Assembly (NCBI RefSeq): GCF_963678635.1
Contig: NC_087062.1
Span: 26,126,833-26,190,832, forward strand
Length of the DNA stretch: 64,000 nt
DNA from: Symsagittifera roscoffensis
Lineage: Eukaryota > Xenacoelomorpha > Acoela > Convolutidae
Direction of reading: 5' to 3'
The position numbers were made by a program, and so were the translations under genes. Below, piece after piece: positions 1 to 10,673 of this stretch. The notes beneath the pieces are model-generated. The model saw nothing but the letters and a program-made list of their open reading frames with translations, did not search any database and was not told the DNA's origin. Each line of letters opens with the position of its first letter. The stretch's first letter is position 1.

Positions 1-149
1 GAAGTTTGTTTTAAACGTCGGTTTTGACCTAGCATCTTCTGGCTCAAGATGAAAACCTGATTCATTGAACAAGCCACTGCTTTTGTTTGAAGAATTCTGA
101 AAAAGTAATTCAACGGGTCAACTTCGGTAATTTAGCCCTTTTCTCCAAA

Positions 150-1348
150 TGTTTTTGCTGTGCAAATTTTAGTCAAACGTTAACATGGGCACAAGGGCAA
201 AAGAGTCGAATATAGAGCAAGATTTAAGCAGAAGATTGCGCTGGTTTGACCTATTCTTTTTCACATCTACAAGTTTATTCGCCTGAAAAACTAGTGAATC
301 AGAGGAAATGATACTGTCATTTCACAATGTAGCTCCTGTCTGTGAGTTCTGTAAGTTCGACGTAAAATATAATGCGGTGTTGCTGTTGATGAATTGCTTG
401 ATGTAGGGGTGTTCGTTTTTGTTATTGTCACCACAAATTTGAAGAAGGAAACAAAAAACAAAACAATTATAGTAATGAAAATGTGGTTGAATTGTTTCCC
501 AGATCATTCGGAGAAGTTTTCGGTCTTCGGGTTGGACGGAAACTTGCATGTACATATTTGTATTTCTACTTTGATGGGATATTTCCGTTCTCGAAAACAA
601 AGATAACAACAACTAAATTGATTAGGAGGTCCGAGACAGTTAGGGGCATGTCATCAAAAAATTTTTCATTGAATTTTGATTTCGCGTTCGAAACTCTGCA
701 TTTTTATGACATGTTTTTTTCCGGTATTTTTTCAGGCATTTTTGGGTTGTTTTATTTAGTTTTTGGATTTTTTTCGGGTTTACTCTGGTGGTATCCTGTT
801 GAGGGAAATTCATCGATAGAAATTGAGAGAACATTGAGAAAACTTTGAGAAAACATTTCCTGTTCCAGTCGCTTGTGATTGTGTCCTGGTACATTGCAAG
901 CTTTTCAGGATCGTTGAGAAGGCGGGTTTTCCTCTGCTTCAATTGATGAGCAGCAGCAAATTGTTGGGAGGCAGGCCTTCGGTTTGCACAGAAGTTCCAT
1001 ATTGTACCATCTTTCTGTGTAATTGAAGGGGTCTACGTCTTCGTTGATGTCGTTGATATGAGAGGAGTAGGCTCTGAACACTGAACTGCCCAGTCTGTCG
1101 GTTGTTAGATCACCATTCTCCACACAAGAGGAGTAGAAAATGCACATGGATCGTTTGATGTTATCTAATTGTTGCTTGAGATGTAGCAAGATCAATGTTA
1201 TAAATTCCAATGAGAATTGAAATCTAGTTGTTGTCGAAATCTGGAAAGTTGATGTCGTATGGATAATTGTAAGTGCTACAGATGCTGCTGAGTTTGTTGG
1301 GCTGGTTTTTTTTATTTTGTTTGTCAAGCATGGAAGCATCTTTGACAA
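150..1348 (-). pseudogene. BEL/Pao pol (reverse transcriptase) remnant
   Basis: Three successive open runs on the minus strand (905-1348, 640-942, 322-612) fit the BEL/Pao pol N-terminus. First comes a PFNYTERWYNMEL block, then RLLNDPEKLAMYQDTI followed by FPQQDTTRVNP, which resembles the family's RL-DPE-Y and LPHH-V-NP blocks. Last comes VQPEDRKLLRMIW, the counterpart of the RT finger motif PEDRxxLRFLW. Below 320 a run beginning LVDVKKN sits where the catalytic YVDD motif would be, with the key residues lost. Several frames and stops are needed to read through. It is a dead copy. Confidence 0.5.
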
Positions 1349-2106
1349 GAAATTTTTCGCTCAGGTTTAGAAATGTGTAGTTAGTCTAATCAACTGCTCG
1401 TGTGTTGATCTGCATCGAATCATGAAATCTATCAACAAAGAATTCTTCAGTTTCGAGGCTTTCGTGTATCTGAGGAGAATTGGATGTCGATTGTATCAAA
1501 CAATTGTCCTTGCTTCGTAGCATGGACAAAATTTGAGCCAAGAAAATTGATATTGTTTTGAATGTTAACAGGTACAAAGAGTATTAATGAAGATAAGAAG
1601 CGTTTATGGCAACGAAAACATACGAAAGCTGCTCAGGATATCCGGGAGATGATTACTGCTATAACGCTAACTGTTACAAGTGATTCATGTTCGTTTCAAA
1701 ATGCAGTCTAAAACATGTGTTATTCAAGAGAATTTAGACAAAAGTTTCTTGCGCAAATACGCTTTCGTTTATACTAAATTGTCAAATCTTTGATTTTAGG
1801 ACAGTGTGATTTTAAGACAATGGATCTTTTTTTTTTCGTTTTTGTCTTCTTTTTGTTTTTTTTTGTCTTCTTTGTGTTTTCCGAAAGTTTTTCGTTGCAA
1901 AATTTTGGGCTTACTGCCGCGTGTGTTGTTGTTCTGGCTTTCACCGTTTCTATGTTGATTAGATAAAGAAGGTTGGAGCTGGCTAGATGAGGAAATGAAG
2001 TTATCATGTGGTAGAAAGTCACCCGCTAAGGCAAATTGTCGGAGTCAAAGACTGAAATTAATGAGGCTGTGCTACTGAATGCTGTTTTTGATGATGTGAT
2101 AAGTCC

Positions 2107-2759
2107 ACTGTTGTTGCTAAAAGTGGTGAAAAAAGTTGGCTGCAATCTGCACGTAAATAATGGAGATTATGTCATTCGCAAACTTAAGTGTCTGAAACGT
2201 TTCCACATGAAAAATGAAAATTCAATAATCGATTGTGTCGAAGGCATGTGGAGTTGCTGTAGTAGTTTGATGTAGTTACTGAAAATTATGTCTGGTCTTC
2301 CAAGTCTCAATTTGAGTTCTTTACTTGAAATTGGATACAGAGCGATGCTGCATGCGTAGCCGGCGATGGCTTAATGAGAGCGGCCTGTTGCTCATGTTCG
2401 CAAGCGTGATGTTGTTCGGCCTAGGAGATTGGTTGATTGTGAACAGTAGCTTTGAATGAAACGTACCACTTGTTAAATTTCATAGGATCGCAGTGGTACT
2501 TATCATGTTTGATCTTCGATAGTCGCGCTATCTAGGTTATTGTTAAAAACTAAATTGGAGCAGTGTAGGCTGCGACGTGTTTGTGTGTCTGTGGCCTGAA
2601 GTTAAATGGAGCAAACGATAAAGAGGCTGAAATTTCCGCTCGCTGATAGACTGTCGCCGGTTGCTGTTGACTGTTTGAGAAATTCTGATTGTTCTTAATG
2701 GTTGTAGACGTGTTTGCTGCTGAAAACGAGGTATATGCTATTGAGATGACGTGAGTGCT
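2107..2759 (+). repeat. Duplicated segment A (source copy)
   Basis: This 653-bp segment matches 4955-5607 over its full length. The only difference I noticed is G to A in the run reading GCGACGTGTTTG here and GCGACGTATTTG in the copy. It lies inside the BEL/Pao gag remnant, which identifies this as the original location. Identity starts at ACTGTTGTTGC and ends at GTGAGTGCT. Confidence 0.9.
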
Positions 2760-3155
2760 GATTAAATTTGCAAGAAGCAGATCGGAGAACTGGTGCAGTT
2801 TGATTAATGAAATGGTCGATGTTGATTGCGACAGAAGTTGTGTCTGTTGCAATGCTGTTTCGTCGTTTTCGCAGTCTTCTGTATTCACTGACAAATTCAT
2901 CTAAGGTGTCTTCAATTCCCGTGAATGAGTCTTTTAATGAATAGCTGATGAAGTAAATCGTTGAATCCTCAGGCTGCTTCAGATATGAAAAAAGGTCTGT
3001 TTGAATTCTTCTGCTAATTCAAAGTCGGTTTCCTTTGCAATTCAGCTGAGGAGTTGTTCGAGTCGTATGGGAAGAGTGTTGCAATTATGTCGTTGAAATG
3101 TTGGTGATGTTGAATGATATTGTGGTGTTGATTCGTTCTGTCGTGACGATGTCAT
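2107..3155 (-). pseudogene. BEL/Pao gag remnant (DUF1759-like)
   Basis: A possible start ATG is at 3155. Below it, broken frames encode a Ser/Thr/Gln-rich stretch (the longest open run is 2550-2900). A recognisable gag core follows at about 2510-2160. It includes ARLSKIKHDKY, then CDPMKFNKWYVSF, then in a shifted frame AIAGYACS and ELKLRLGRPDIIF. This is the order typical of the DUF1759 region of BEL/Pao gag proteins: a short basic-hydrophobic lead, a D-P-x-x-W-type block, a KAIAGY-type block, and an L-x-x-R-x-G-x-P block. In-frame TAG and TAA codons and at least two frame changes show it is dead. It would have packaged element RNA. The family call is inference from motif order. Confidence 0.55.
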
Positions 3156-3884
3156 GTTTCTGTCTATTTCTCAAACTAGAAAAAGAACAAAAAATCAAGC
3201 ATTTTTGAAGTTTCAATTTCAATTATTAGAAACAAAAAAATGTCCGAGTTGTATATATATTTGAGAGAGAACGATTTTTCACGTATTGATGACCTGAAAT
3301 GTTTCGTCAGTAACCCACGCTATTGACGCGATGAGGACGTTCAGTACTAAGGTAACTGGGGGAAACCAGTAATCAATCAATGAAAAACGAACACAACTTT
3401 TTGCAAGGTTTTTCAATTGTAAAATACTCCCGGGCAAACTTTTGTGATGTGCGGCAGGGACTCTTTCTATTGAATCATGGGTTAATTAAAAAGTGTGGTG
3501 CCACGTAAACTCGAAATAATTGACGTCTGTTTCATCTTTCAAGTTTTTTTTATTTAATAAGTTATTTTTTTCTAGAATAATAACAGTTTCAAATTTTCAA
3601 ATTTCCATTTTTTTCAAGTCAAGTCATTTCTGTCATTCTTGTGTGCTGGTGTTTTTTATTGATCGCTGTATATATGTTTGCGGGCAAAAAGTAATGGCCT
3701 TGACGTTGTTGAGACTGTGCATGAGTTTGTGCAGTACAACATCAAAGGTAAACTGAATACAAAAAACCACGACGAGACTTCATACACTATATAGCTAGTA
3801 TTATGTAGTCCAAAAAATTATTTGGCGAGTTTTCATGCAAACGCGAGCTTTCATCTGTGCTAGCTCTAAATCCAATCAACTTAC

Positions 3885-4245
3885 TTGGTTTAAATTATCT
3901 GATACGGAGTGCAGAGTCATTTCACCTTTGTTCCGACCATTACTCCTACCATCTGTCAGAACAATCACCATTTTCCGAACACTTGAGTCTTTTACCCTTG
4001 AATTTTCGTCCTTATTTATCATAACAAAAGCTTCCTGTAATGCAATCGGAATGTTAGTCATGCCGCGAATGTGTACCAAATTTTGCACCGTATTCATTAC
4101 TTCATCATAAGAGTATGAATATCCGTCAGAACTATCAATCTCAGTGGAAAAACTGATCACGCCTGCCTGCGTGAGATTTTCGACCATCGAGATATTGAAA
4201 CTACTCAGAAACGCTTGTACGTACTGCTTCTGATACTCCCATTCA
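3885..4245 (-). CDS. VWA-domain protein, exon with the C-terminal two thirds of the domain
   Basis: A minus-strand exon of 361 nt. The acceptor is TTGTCGTTTCAG at 4246 and the donor is GTAAGT at 3884. It starts in phase 2 and ends on a codon boundary. The translation runs from EWEYQKQYVQAFLSSF to VSDNLNQ. It holds VWA landmarks: a GVISFS beta strand, the metal-site threonine in GMTNIPIAL, and the last metal-site aspartate in VIVLTDGRSN. VWA domains bind ligands or matrix proteins through a divalent ion (MIDAS). The first MIDAS motif (DxSxS) is missing here but lies in the exon at 29002-29142, and the phases match exactly. The next downstream exon, expected to hold the final VWA strand, was not found before the BEL/Pao remnant. 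Confidence 0.75.
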
Positions 4246-4543
4246 CTGAAACGACAAGGACAAATGAACAAAGTCTCTTAATCATAATGATACATACGAT
4301 AGTCATACCAATTTGACTTAAATCGTGTTTCAAATTAGCAAAATTTAATTTTCAATAGCGTTCAAACTGGTTCAGCTTGACTTCGTTTCTATTTAAAAAT
4401 GTTTTGCCGAAGTAAGCTCGTATTCTTTTTGTTTTCTTTGTAAATTTTTCAACTTTTTCTTGGAGGAAATACTTTGGCTGAGGGAGTTAGTCTGAAAGAC
4501 CTGAGGAAAAATACTTAAACTAAAAAATGAAAGTTTGCGAAGG

Positions 4544-4956
4544 TAAACACGACGCTTGCCCTGAGGCAAATAGTAGTATCAGACCCCCGATAAATTGCTT
4601 TGGTTAATATTTAATTAAAAAGCTTCAAAAACTTCAAAATGATTAATTTTTCTTATGATGTTATTATAAGATGTTACAGGACGTAATTTTGGTAAAATTT
4701 AAAAACCAATAAAAAGGCACAAAACTTTCACGAATTTTTTTTAAATACAAAGAGAACTTCACACTATCGTCAAGCCCCAAAAATCTTGTATAACTTGTAT
4801 GTAAATTATGCAACTTGAAAACTGAAACTTGAAAACTGAAATTAAGCTTCAAAACTCCAAGTAATTTCCTGTTTTTTGCTCCTTTTGCATTTTTTGGTTT
4901 ATGACAAGGAGGCAACAGGAGATGTCTGATCTAGATCTAGACAGTAAACTTAATAC
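4544..4956 (+). repeat. Duplicated segment B (first copy)
   Basis: This 413-bp segment begins TAAACACGACGCTTG and ends CTTAATAC. It is repeated at 5607-6018 with a one-base length difference in a T run. The antisense open run at 4664-4915 is carried in both copies and has no recognisable motif, so I do not call it a gene. Confidence 0.9.
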
Positions 4957-5607
4957 TGTTGTTGCTAAAAGTGGTGAAAAAAGTTGGCTGCAATCTGCAC
5001 GTAAATAATGGAGATTATGTCATTCGCAAACTTAAGTGTCTGAAACGTTTCCACATGAAAAATGAAAATTCAATAATCGATTGTGTCGAAGGCATGTGGA
5101 GTTGCTGTAGTAGTTTGATGTAGTTACTGAAAATTATGTCTGGTCTTCCAAGTCTCAATTTGAGTTCTTTACTTGAAATTGGATACAGAGCGATGCTGCA
5201 TGCGTAGCCGGCGATGGCTTAATGAGAGCGGCCTGTTGCTCATGTTCGCAAGCGTGATGTTGTTCGGCCTAGGAGATTGGTTGATTGTGAACAGTAGCTT
5301 TGAATGAAACGTACCACTTGTTAAATTTCATAGGATCGCAGTGGTACTTATCATGTTTGATCTTCGATAGTCGCGCTATCTAGGTTATTGTTAAAAACTA
5401 AATTGGAGCAGTGTAGGCTGCGACGTATTTGTGTGTCTGTGGCCTGAAGTTAAATGGAGCAAACGATAAAGAGGCTGAAATTTCCGCTCGCTGATAGACT
5501 GTCGCCGGTTGCTGTTGACTGTTTGAGAAATTCTGATTGTTCTTAATGGTTGTAGACGTGTTTGCTGCTGAAAACGAGGTATATGCTATTGAGATGACGT
5601 GAGTGCT
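4955..5607 (+). repeat. Duplicated segment A' (copy of 2107-2759)
   Basis: A second copy of the BEL/Pao gag fragment in the same orientation, placed between two copies of segment B. Its left edge shares only AC with segment B, and its right edge shares only T with B'. Such microhomology suggests a replication-based template switch rather than transposition. It carries the same gag motifs and broken frames as the source. Confidence 0.9.
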
Positions 5608-6018
5608 AAACACGACGCTTGCCCTGAGGCAAATAGTAGTATCAGACCCCCGATAAATTGCTTTGGTTAATATTTAATTAAAAAGCTTCAAAAACTTCAA
5701 AATGATTAATTTTTCTTATGATGTTATTATAAGATGTTACAGGACGTAATTTTGGTAAAATTTAAAAACCAATAAAAAGGCACAAAACTTTCACGAATTT
5801 TTTTAAATACAAAGAGAACTTCACACTATCGTCAAGCCCCAAAAATCTTGTATAACTTGTATGTAAATTATGCAACTTGAAAACTGAAACTTGAAAACTG
5901 AAATTAAGCTTCAAAACTCCAAGTAATTTCCTGTTTTTTGCTCCTTTTGCATTTTTTGGTTTATGACAAGGAGGCAACAGGAGATGTCTGATCTAGATCT
6001 AGACAGTAAACTTAATAC
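5607..6018 (+). repeat. Duplicated segment B' (second copy)
   Basis: A copy of 4544-4956 joined directly to the end of A'. Together A' and B' form a 1.06-kb insertion that duplicates two source segments originally about 1.8 kb apart. Confidence 0.9.
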
Positions 6019-6231
6019 CGAGCTTTTTTCGGATTTTCATTGCAAGTGACTGAATACTCGATTACTGTGTGCTTTTTTCTACAGACCTATTATGAATTTC
6101 TGATTGATCACTTCTTAACAGAACTTGTGAATTGTCCGAAAAATTATGACGCCTTGAGCTAAAATATTAAAATATATAAATATAATCAACGTTTTATTTT
6201 TTGTTAAATTTTGTTGTTTGAAAATTGTTAT

Positions 6232-6600
6232 TGGAACCACGTCAAAACAAGTATTCATTATATACTATGAAATTTATTTCTGTGAAATATTTGAAAGTGA
6301 TCAATCATGATCCACTGCTAAAACTTCCGATAAAGTGTAAAACTTCAACTATTCATAGTTTCAGTCAGGAAAATTATAATACAGATTGAAATCAGTTGCT
6401 TTCTTGTCTCCTCTAGCATCGCAATAATACCAGTAACTTTTAAAGCTATTGAGCTAGGACATGCAAGAGTAAGATAAGGATTAGTATTAAACTAAGAAGT
6501 TGCACGAATCTATCCGGCCAAAAATAAGATAGCGTGACGAACCGACGGTGTACTTTAGCCAAAAGTAACCTATGAGAAGGTCACCCGGACCCAAACTCCT
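6232..6600 (+). repeat. Diverged solo LTR related to the large retroelement
   Basis: Several blocks align in order with the 399-bp LTR at 9011-9409. They are the start TGGAACC, then ATCAATCATGATCCA, GCAATAATACCAGTA, and GAGTAAGATAAGGATTAGTA, and then the block ending in TATCCGGCC. There are many substitutions and small gaps. No internal element sequence follows. TTAT occurs just before 6232 and again at 6600-6603, a possible 4-bp target duplication if the LTR ends at 6599. This is an old member of the same family. Confidence 0.75.
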
Positions 6601-6847
6601 TATGTTGACTAGCTTAGGACGATAAAAACGTTATATAATTGAGTTGCGGAGATTTGATCCGCTTCAAGAAATTTCAAATTGAATTATGCAAGCTGAATTA
6701 GGTCTTCGTTTCACATAACTACTAGACACAAAGAGAATTGATTTATGCTCAGCTCACATTGCACATAGGGGATCTCAAAATAAGTTTTGTAGTGATTCCG
6801 CTGAAAAAAATTACGTCGGCTAAACATAGCTACTCACAATCAACCAC

Positions 6848-6914
6848 ATTGGTTTCAGTTCAAAATGTAGAAGTTTTGGGTTTTTTGGCCATTTAGCGAA
6901 TAACACCCAAGAAA
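6848..6914 (+). repeat. Direct repeat unit, copy 1
   Basis: A block of about 65 bp (ATTGGTTTCAGTTCAAAATG to AATAACACC) repeated at 7432-7497 with a few substitutions. No coding potential was seen. Confidence 0.7.
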
Positions 6915-7431
6915 ATGAAAACTATGTTAGTGTAACGTTCAAGAAAATTTTCAAAAAAGTGAGTTAAAGTCAATTTCTTTTTTTGGTGTTTTTTGTGGTT
7001 TTTTGTAGGACTCGAGAACTTGAAGTTTCACTTCCAAAAAATCGATCTCGAACATTTCGATATACGACTCAATACAAGGAAGAGGAAAAAAATTGAGAAC
7101 AAACAATTAGCTGGAAAGTTACTGAAGGTTCTCAAAAAGAAACGGGTTCTATACAATAAGCGGCCCAAAAATAAAAACTGCATCAAGCTTTTACAATTTT
7201 GAAAAACTCAAGATTAATTAACGTAAATTAAATAGCTTGAATCTTCAAAAAAAATTGAATTGATTTTTTTCGGATCAGTGAAGTAGATATTAAATCTAAA
7301 GCAGGCAGTAAAAAATATGAAACGTAAGATTTAGTGATCATTTCGAACAGCTTATTTTTAACCAGAAAGGTTGTTAACCTTTTTTTGCTTGAAACCTCAA
7401 ATTAATTTCCTGACCATATTTCTTGAACTTG

Positions 7432-7497
7432 ATTGGTTTCAGTTCAAAATGTAGAAATATTGGTTTTTTGGTGATTTAGCGAATAACACCAAACAAA
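7432..7497 (+). repeat. Direct repeat unit, copy 2
   Basis: The second copy of the 6848-6914 block, in the same orientation about 584 bp downstream. Confidence 0.7.
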
Positions 7498-9010
7498 ATT
7501 GTGCTTTTGAAAAGTTTTTGGCTGACGAAAATCAAAACTAAAATTAAAGACCAAAATCAAAGAAAAAAGAATGTTTTAATTATTCGTTATTCAGCAATTA
7601 AGATAAATTGGCATAGACGTCCTTAGGAACTGCTGAAAAAGTGACCTTTTGTAGAAAGCCTGTAGTAAGTTTCTTTATTGTGTTATTGGTTTTTTTATGA
7701 GAAGTTTGAGTGAATTTTTTACGCTACGTTAAGAATATCATCTATGCGGAAGCGCGCCCAGGAGATATTCACTCAAATAGGGAAGGGAGGAGGTGGAACG
7801 AAAGAGGAAGACCTGGGAAAAGCAGATATGTTCGTTTCAAGCCAATGAGGGTGGGTTGGATCAAAATCTTGTTCTCAATGCTGATTTCTGAATTCCTGGT
7901 CAAAAAAAATCTGGTGAAAGTTTTTACAAAACTGAAAAAAAAACCGTTTTTCTGCTGTCTTTTCAAAAAATTAAATTTGCATGCAATGCAGAGAGTGTCC
8001 GCAAACTAAAGTTAGCTTTTATTGGGTCTACCGGGACCTTGAAAACTTGAATTGCTAACCCTTTATAAATATCAAAAAAAGTTCTGATAGTTTTCGATAA
8101 AACCGAACCTTTCAGTCACCTTTAAGTTTTCAAACTTTGGATTTAGGCTGTAAAGACTTTACAGAAGAGTATGCTTTTGATAGTTTTGTTTCGTCTTCAT
8201 TATCGAAGCAAGGCCAAAAACAATTGGAAAGTGTCTAATAAGAACAAAAATAGCCGGTTGATGCGCGACAAGCACAGAATGTTCCGGCCATAGTCTTTAA
8301 ACAGACACACACAAAAATTTTTTTTTTTCAAATTAGTGTCATTACTTCTGGGTGGTGTGATTAAAGGATCTGAACAAAAATCAAAAATTAGGCGCGTTCG
8401 CTATTCACATTAAAATAGGCAAATTGAAAAAAAAAATTTTTCTTACTTGAATAAAACTTAAGCAGAATATTCAAGCAGAAATGTTTTTGGAAAAAGGCCT
8501 AAAATAAACATAAGCAAGCCAGCTTTGACCCCTTAAAATTAGACAAAAAATCAAAAACTTCAAACCGGTTTCTCTCAACACTTTATGTTGAGAGATTGTT
8601 TTTGGTACCTGAGTTTGCAATGAAAACAGAAAGGAAACACTAAAAACTACCCGAGAACAAAGTTTTCCCCCATTTTCAATAGTGGGGAACATCAATTGAA
8701 CATTTTTTGTTTATCGAGCTTTAGAAAAAAACATGACCTATCAACTGGGTTATACTCCGGCAGATTATGAAAAATCCTAGTTATAGAAAAAATGATAATT
8801 ATGTTTTTCTTCTCAAACCTTAGAGTTGGCTATTGAAGAAAAACCGTTTTTAAATTACAATATCCAAAGTTTTTGTCGAAGTGCTTAATCAATTGTTCTT
8901 TGCCAGATCTCATTTTTGTTGTTACAGAGCGAAACTTTAACCTCATTTTTACTGAAAAAAATCATTAGGAGAGCAAGCATCAAACAAAATTAAAAGGATT
9001 GAATGAATAT

Positions 9011-9409
9011 TGGAACCTGATCTAAACTATATTTTATGATTGGATAAATTAAATGTTTTACCAATGTAAAGTATTTAATATTAACCAATCATGATCCATC
9101 TAACTAACAACCCACTTATTTGTAAGTGCTGAAGTTACTTGTAACTTCAGCACCAGAGAGATTTGAATTTAACTTAGAAATTAGTTGGACTCTCCCGAGC
9201 ACTTCAGCAGCCGCAATAAACCAGTATACCCTAGATCTATTGAGCCTAGCAGAGACTAGTTAAACAACCTGAGACTAGATAGTATAAGAGTAAGATTAGG
9301 ATCGGTATTAGACTAAGAAGTTGCACGAATCTATCCGGCCGAAAATAAGATAGCGTGACGAGCAGACGGTGTACCCTATCCGAAATTACTCTATGAGTTA
9401 TACACTCCA
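9011..9409 (+). repeat. 5' LTR, 399 bp
   Basis: Starts TGGAACC and ends ACTCCA (the usual TG...CA). It holds CCAAT sequences near its start, an AATAAA at 9215-9220 suitable as a poly(A) signal, and a perfect 13-bp inverted repeat with a two-base loop at 9126-9153. It should drive and terminate transcription of the element. Confidence 0.92.
9126..9153 (+). promoter_or_regulatory. Perfect 13-bp inverted repeat in the LTR
   Basis: GTGCTGAAGTTAC, then TT, then its exact reverse complement. As DNA it could be a dimeric factor site; as RNA it would be a strong hairpin. It is repeated in the 3' LTR but not conserved in the diverged solo LTR at 6232, so it is a recent feature of this subfamily. Confidence 0.75.
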
Positions 9410-9422
9410 AACATAACTCATC

Positions 9423-9445
9423 TGGTGCGACCATAAGTCTCGAAC
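9423..9445 (+). promoter_or_regulatory. Candidate primer-binding site
   Basis: TGGTGCGACC lies 13 bases after the 5' LTR and is followed by sequence ending TCTCGAAC. The complement would be a tRNA 3' end (GTTCGAG...CACCA) reaching into a T-arm, as expected for a tRNA primer. Spacing along the tRNA arm is one base short of canonical, and I could not name the tRNA. Confidence 0.5.
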
Positions 9446-10673
9446 AAGACCTTACTAGATTAGAATTAACCAAAAATAGATTAGAAATTAGACAAAAACA
9501 TTTACAAAATGTTATACGACAATAATTTAATTGAAATGTCTCTCCGACTCAATAGATCAGAGCCAATATTCCGAACCATAACAGAACTACCCGGAATTGG
9601 AAGAAGACCTCGAACCAAAGACGACATACGACAAAGTAGAAACTTGCCGTATAGTTATATGATAGTTCGGCAAAAGCCAGAACAAACTTTTATATTTCGA
9701 ATACTACTTGCAATGAATTTAGATTTCCATTTGCAAACATAAAACCTTGAAGTTACTCTTCAAAATCATTTCAGGCGCTAAACAAAATTAATATTATACA
9801 ATAACGATTGATAAAAAGATCTAAGATCGTTTTCCTAAAACTCTGCAGTATTATACAAAACATGTTTGAAAAATATTTATTGGAAAATAAAAATAAAAAT
9901 TAGTAGCATGACAATAATTGGCTAGTAATCATAAATCATCCTGTTGTTCCAGCTTCATCATCTAAAACATAACAGCAATCATAAACCCACTAACATCATC
10001 AAAACACTAAATCTTTCCTTTACACACATTTAAAATTTTATTAAAACTTAAATTCACTTAATTTTAAAACCAGATCATCAAGGCTTATCCTTGGATCTTA
10101 AATCATTTTCTACTTAATTAAATCTTAAATTTGATCATCAAGGCTTATCCTTGGATCAAACAGAACAACTTGGTTCTCCCCCACCCACTTAATTAGTGTC
10201 TAACGACCTCAAACGTCGATTCACTACCCAACCCTTTCAAAAGACCCAAGACTAATAAAAAATTTTAAACAAAACTAATCATTCAAATTAGGATAAATAG
10301 TGAAGAACTTCGGTTATTCATCCTTCACTTGACCCCCCCTCTTACCAGACCCAGGATAAATCTTAGACTTAGTAAGTTTAAAATAGTATCTAACGAACTA
10401 CTCGCGTTCTAATTATACCTGAACCTTGTGGATCGATTTACTATTCTCCAACCCTTGAACACAATCACTACCCCTAAGTAAGATTAAGTAAGTTAACACC
10501 TTAGCTTATACTAGTCACGAGAAAGTAAAAAATCATTCTTCGGAATCGATATACTTTTCTCTCCAACCCTGAACAAATAGACCCAGGTTAAGCTAACCAA
10601 AAAATCGTAAGAACTAACAGTTTAGGAAAATAGAAATCATTTAACAACCTTTGCATCCGTCATTCTAAACCTT
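9446..10673 (+). other. Long retroelement leader with structured repeats
   Basis: About 1.2 kb between the primer site and the first long ORF. It holds a 77-codon ORF at 9509-9742 with no recognised motif and a duplicated hairpin at 10073 and 10133. Three degenerate copies of a block ending TCGATnnACT...CCAACCCT lie near 10195-10242, 10386-10455 and 10511-10570. GTAAGT sequences at 10372 and 10488 could serve as splice donors for subgenomic RNAs. It may hold packaging or export signals. Confidence 0.5.
10073..10157 (+). repeat. Duplicated 25-nt hairpin in the leader
   Basis: Identical 25-base units at 10073-10097 and 10133-10157. Each folds as GATC, AT bulge, CAAGG, loop CTTAT, CCTTG, GATC, giving a 9-bp stem. 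An exact duplication of a stem-loop in a retroelement leader suggests a dimerisation or packaging signal. That is inference. Confidence 0.6.

Larger units (their letters stand above)
1..3155 (-). mobile_element. Decayed BEL/Pao LTR retrotransposon, running off the left edge
   Basis: Gag-like and reverse-transcriptase-like reading runs lie in BEL/Pao order on the minus strand, but every run is broken by stops and frame changes. Gag-type sequence falls at about 2107-3155 and pol-type sequence at about 150-1348. The family call rests on a DUF1759-type gag stretch followed by a pol with the BEL/Pao-style PEDRxLLR motif. The 5' LTR should lie above 3155, but I could not define one. The rest of pol and the 3' LTR would be beyond the window edge. 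Part of this remnant (2107-2759) was later copied to 4955-5607. The element probably lies in a downstream intron or flank of the VWA gene, which is on the same strand. Confidence 0.6.
6601..9010. other. Intronic spacer, no supported gene
   Basis: AT-rich sequence with homopolymer runs and the 65-bp direct repeat. Open runs at 6993-7202, 7710-8009 and 8471-8695 show no family motif. The first begins just after TTTTTTGTAG and could be an exon, but nothing else supports it. Confidence 0.5.

Noticed and set aside
3520..3780. Possible next VWA exon after an acceptor at about 3750 (minus)
   Set aside because: The translation (FTFDVVLHKLMHSLNN...) does not match the expected final VWA strand and soon meets a stop.
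4664..4915. 83-codon minus-strand ORF, repeated at 5762-5977
   Set aside because: Its duplication comes from the B segment copy; no splice signals or motif support coding.
7710..8009. 99-codon ORF with a GRPGKSR-like stretch
   Set aside because: It begins at a non-ATG codon in AT-rich intronic DNA; the GKS is not in a Walker context.
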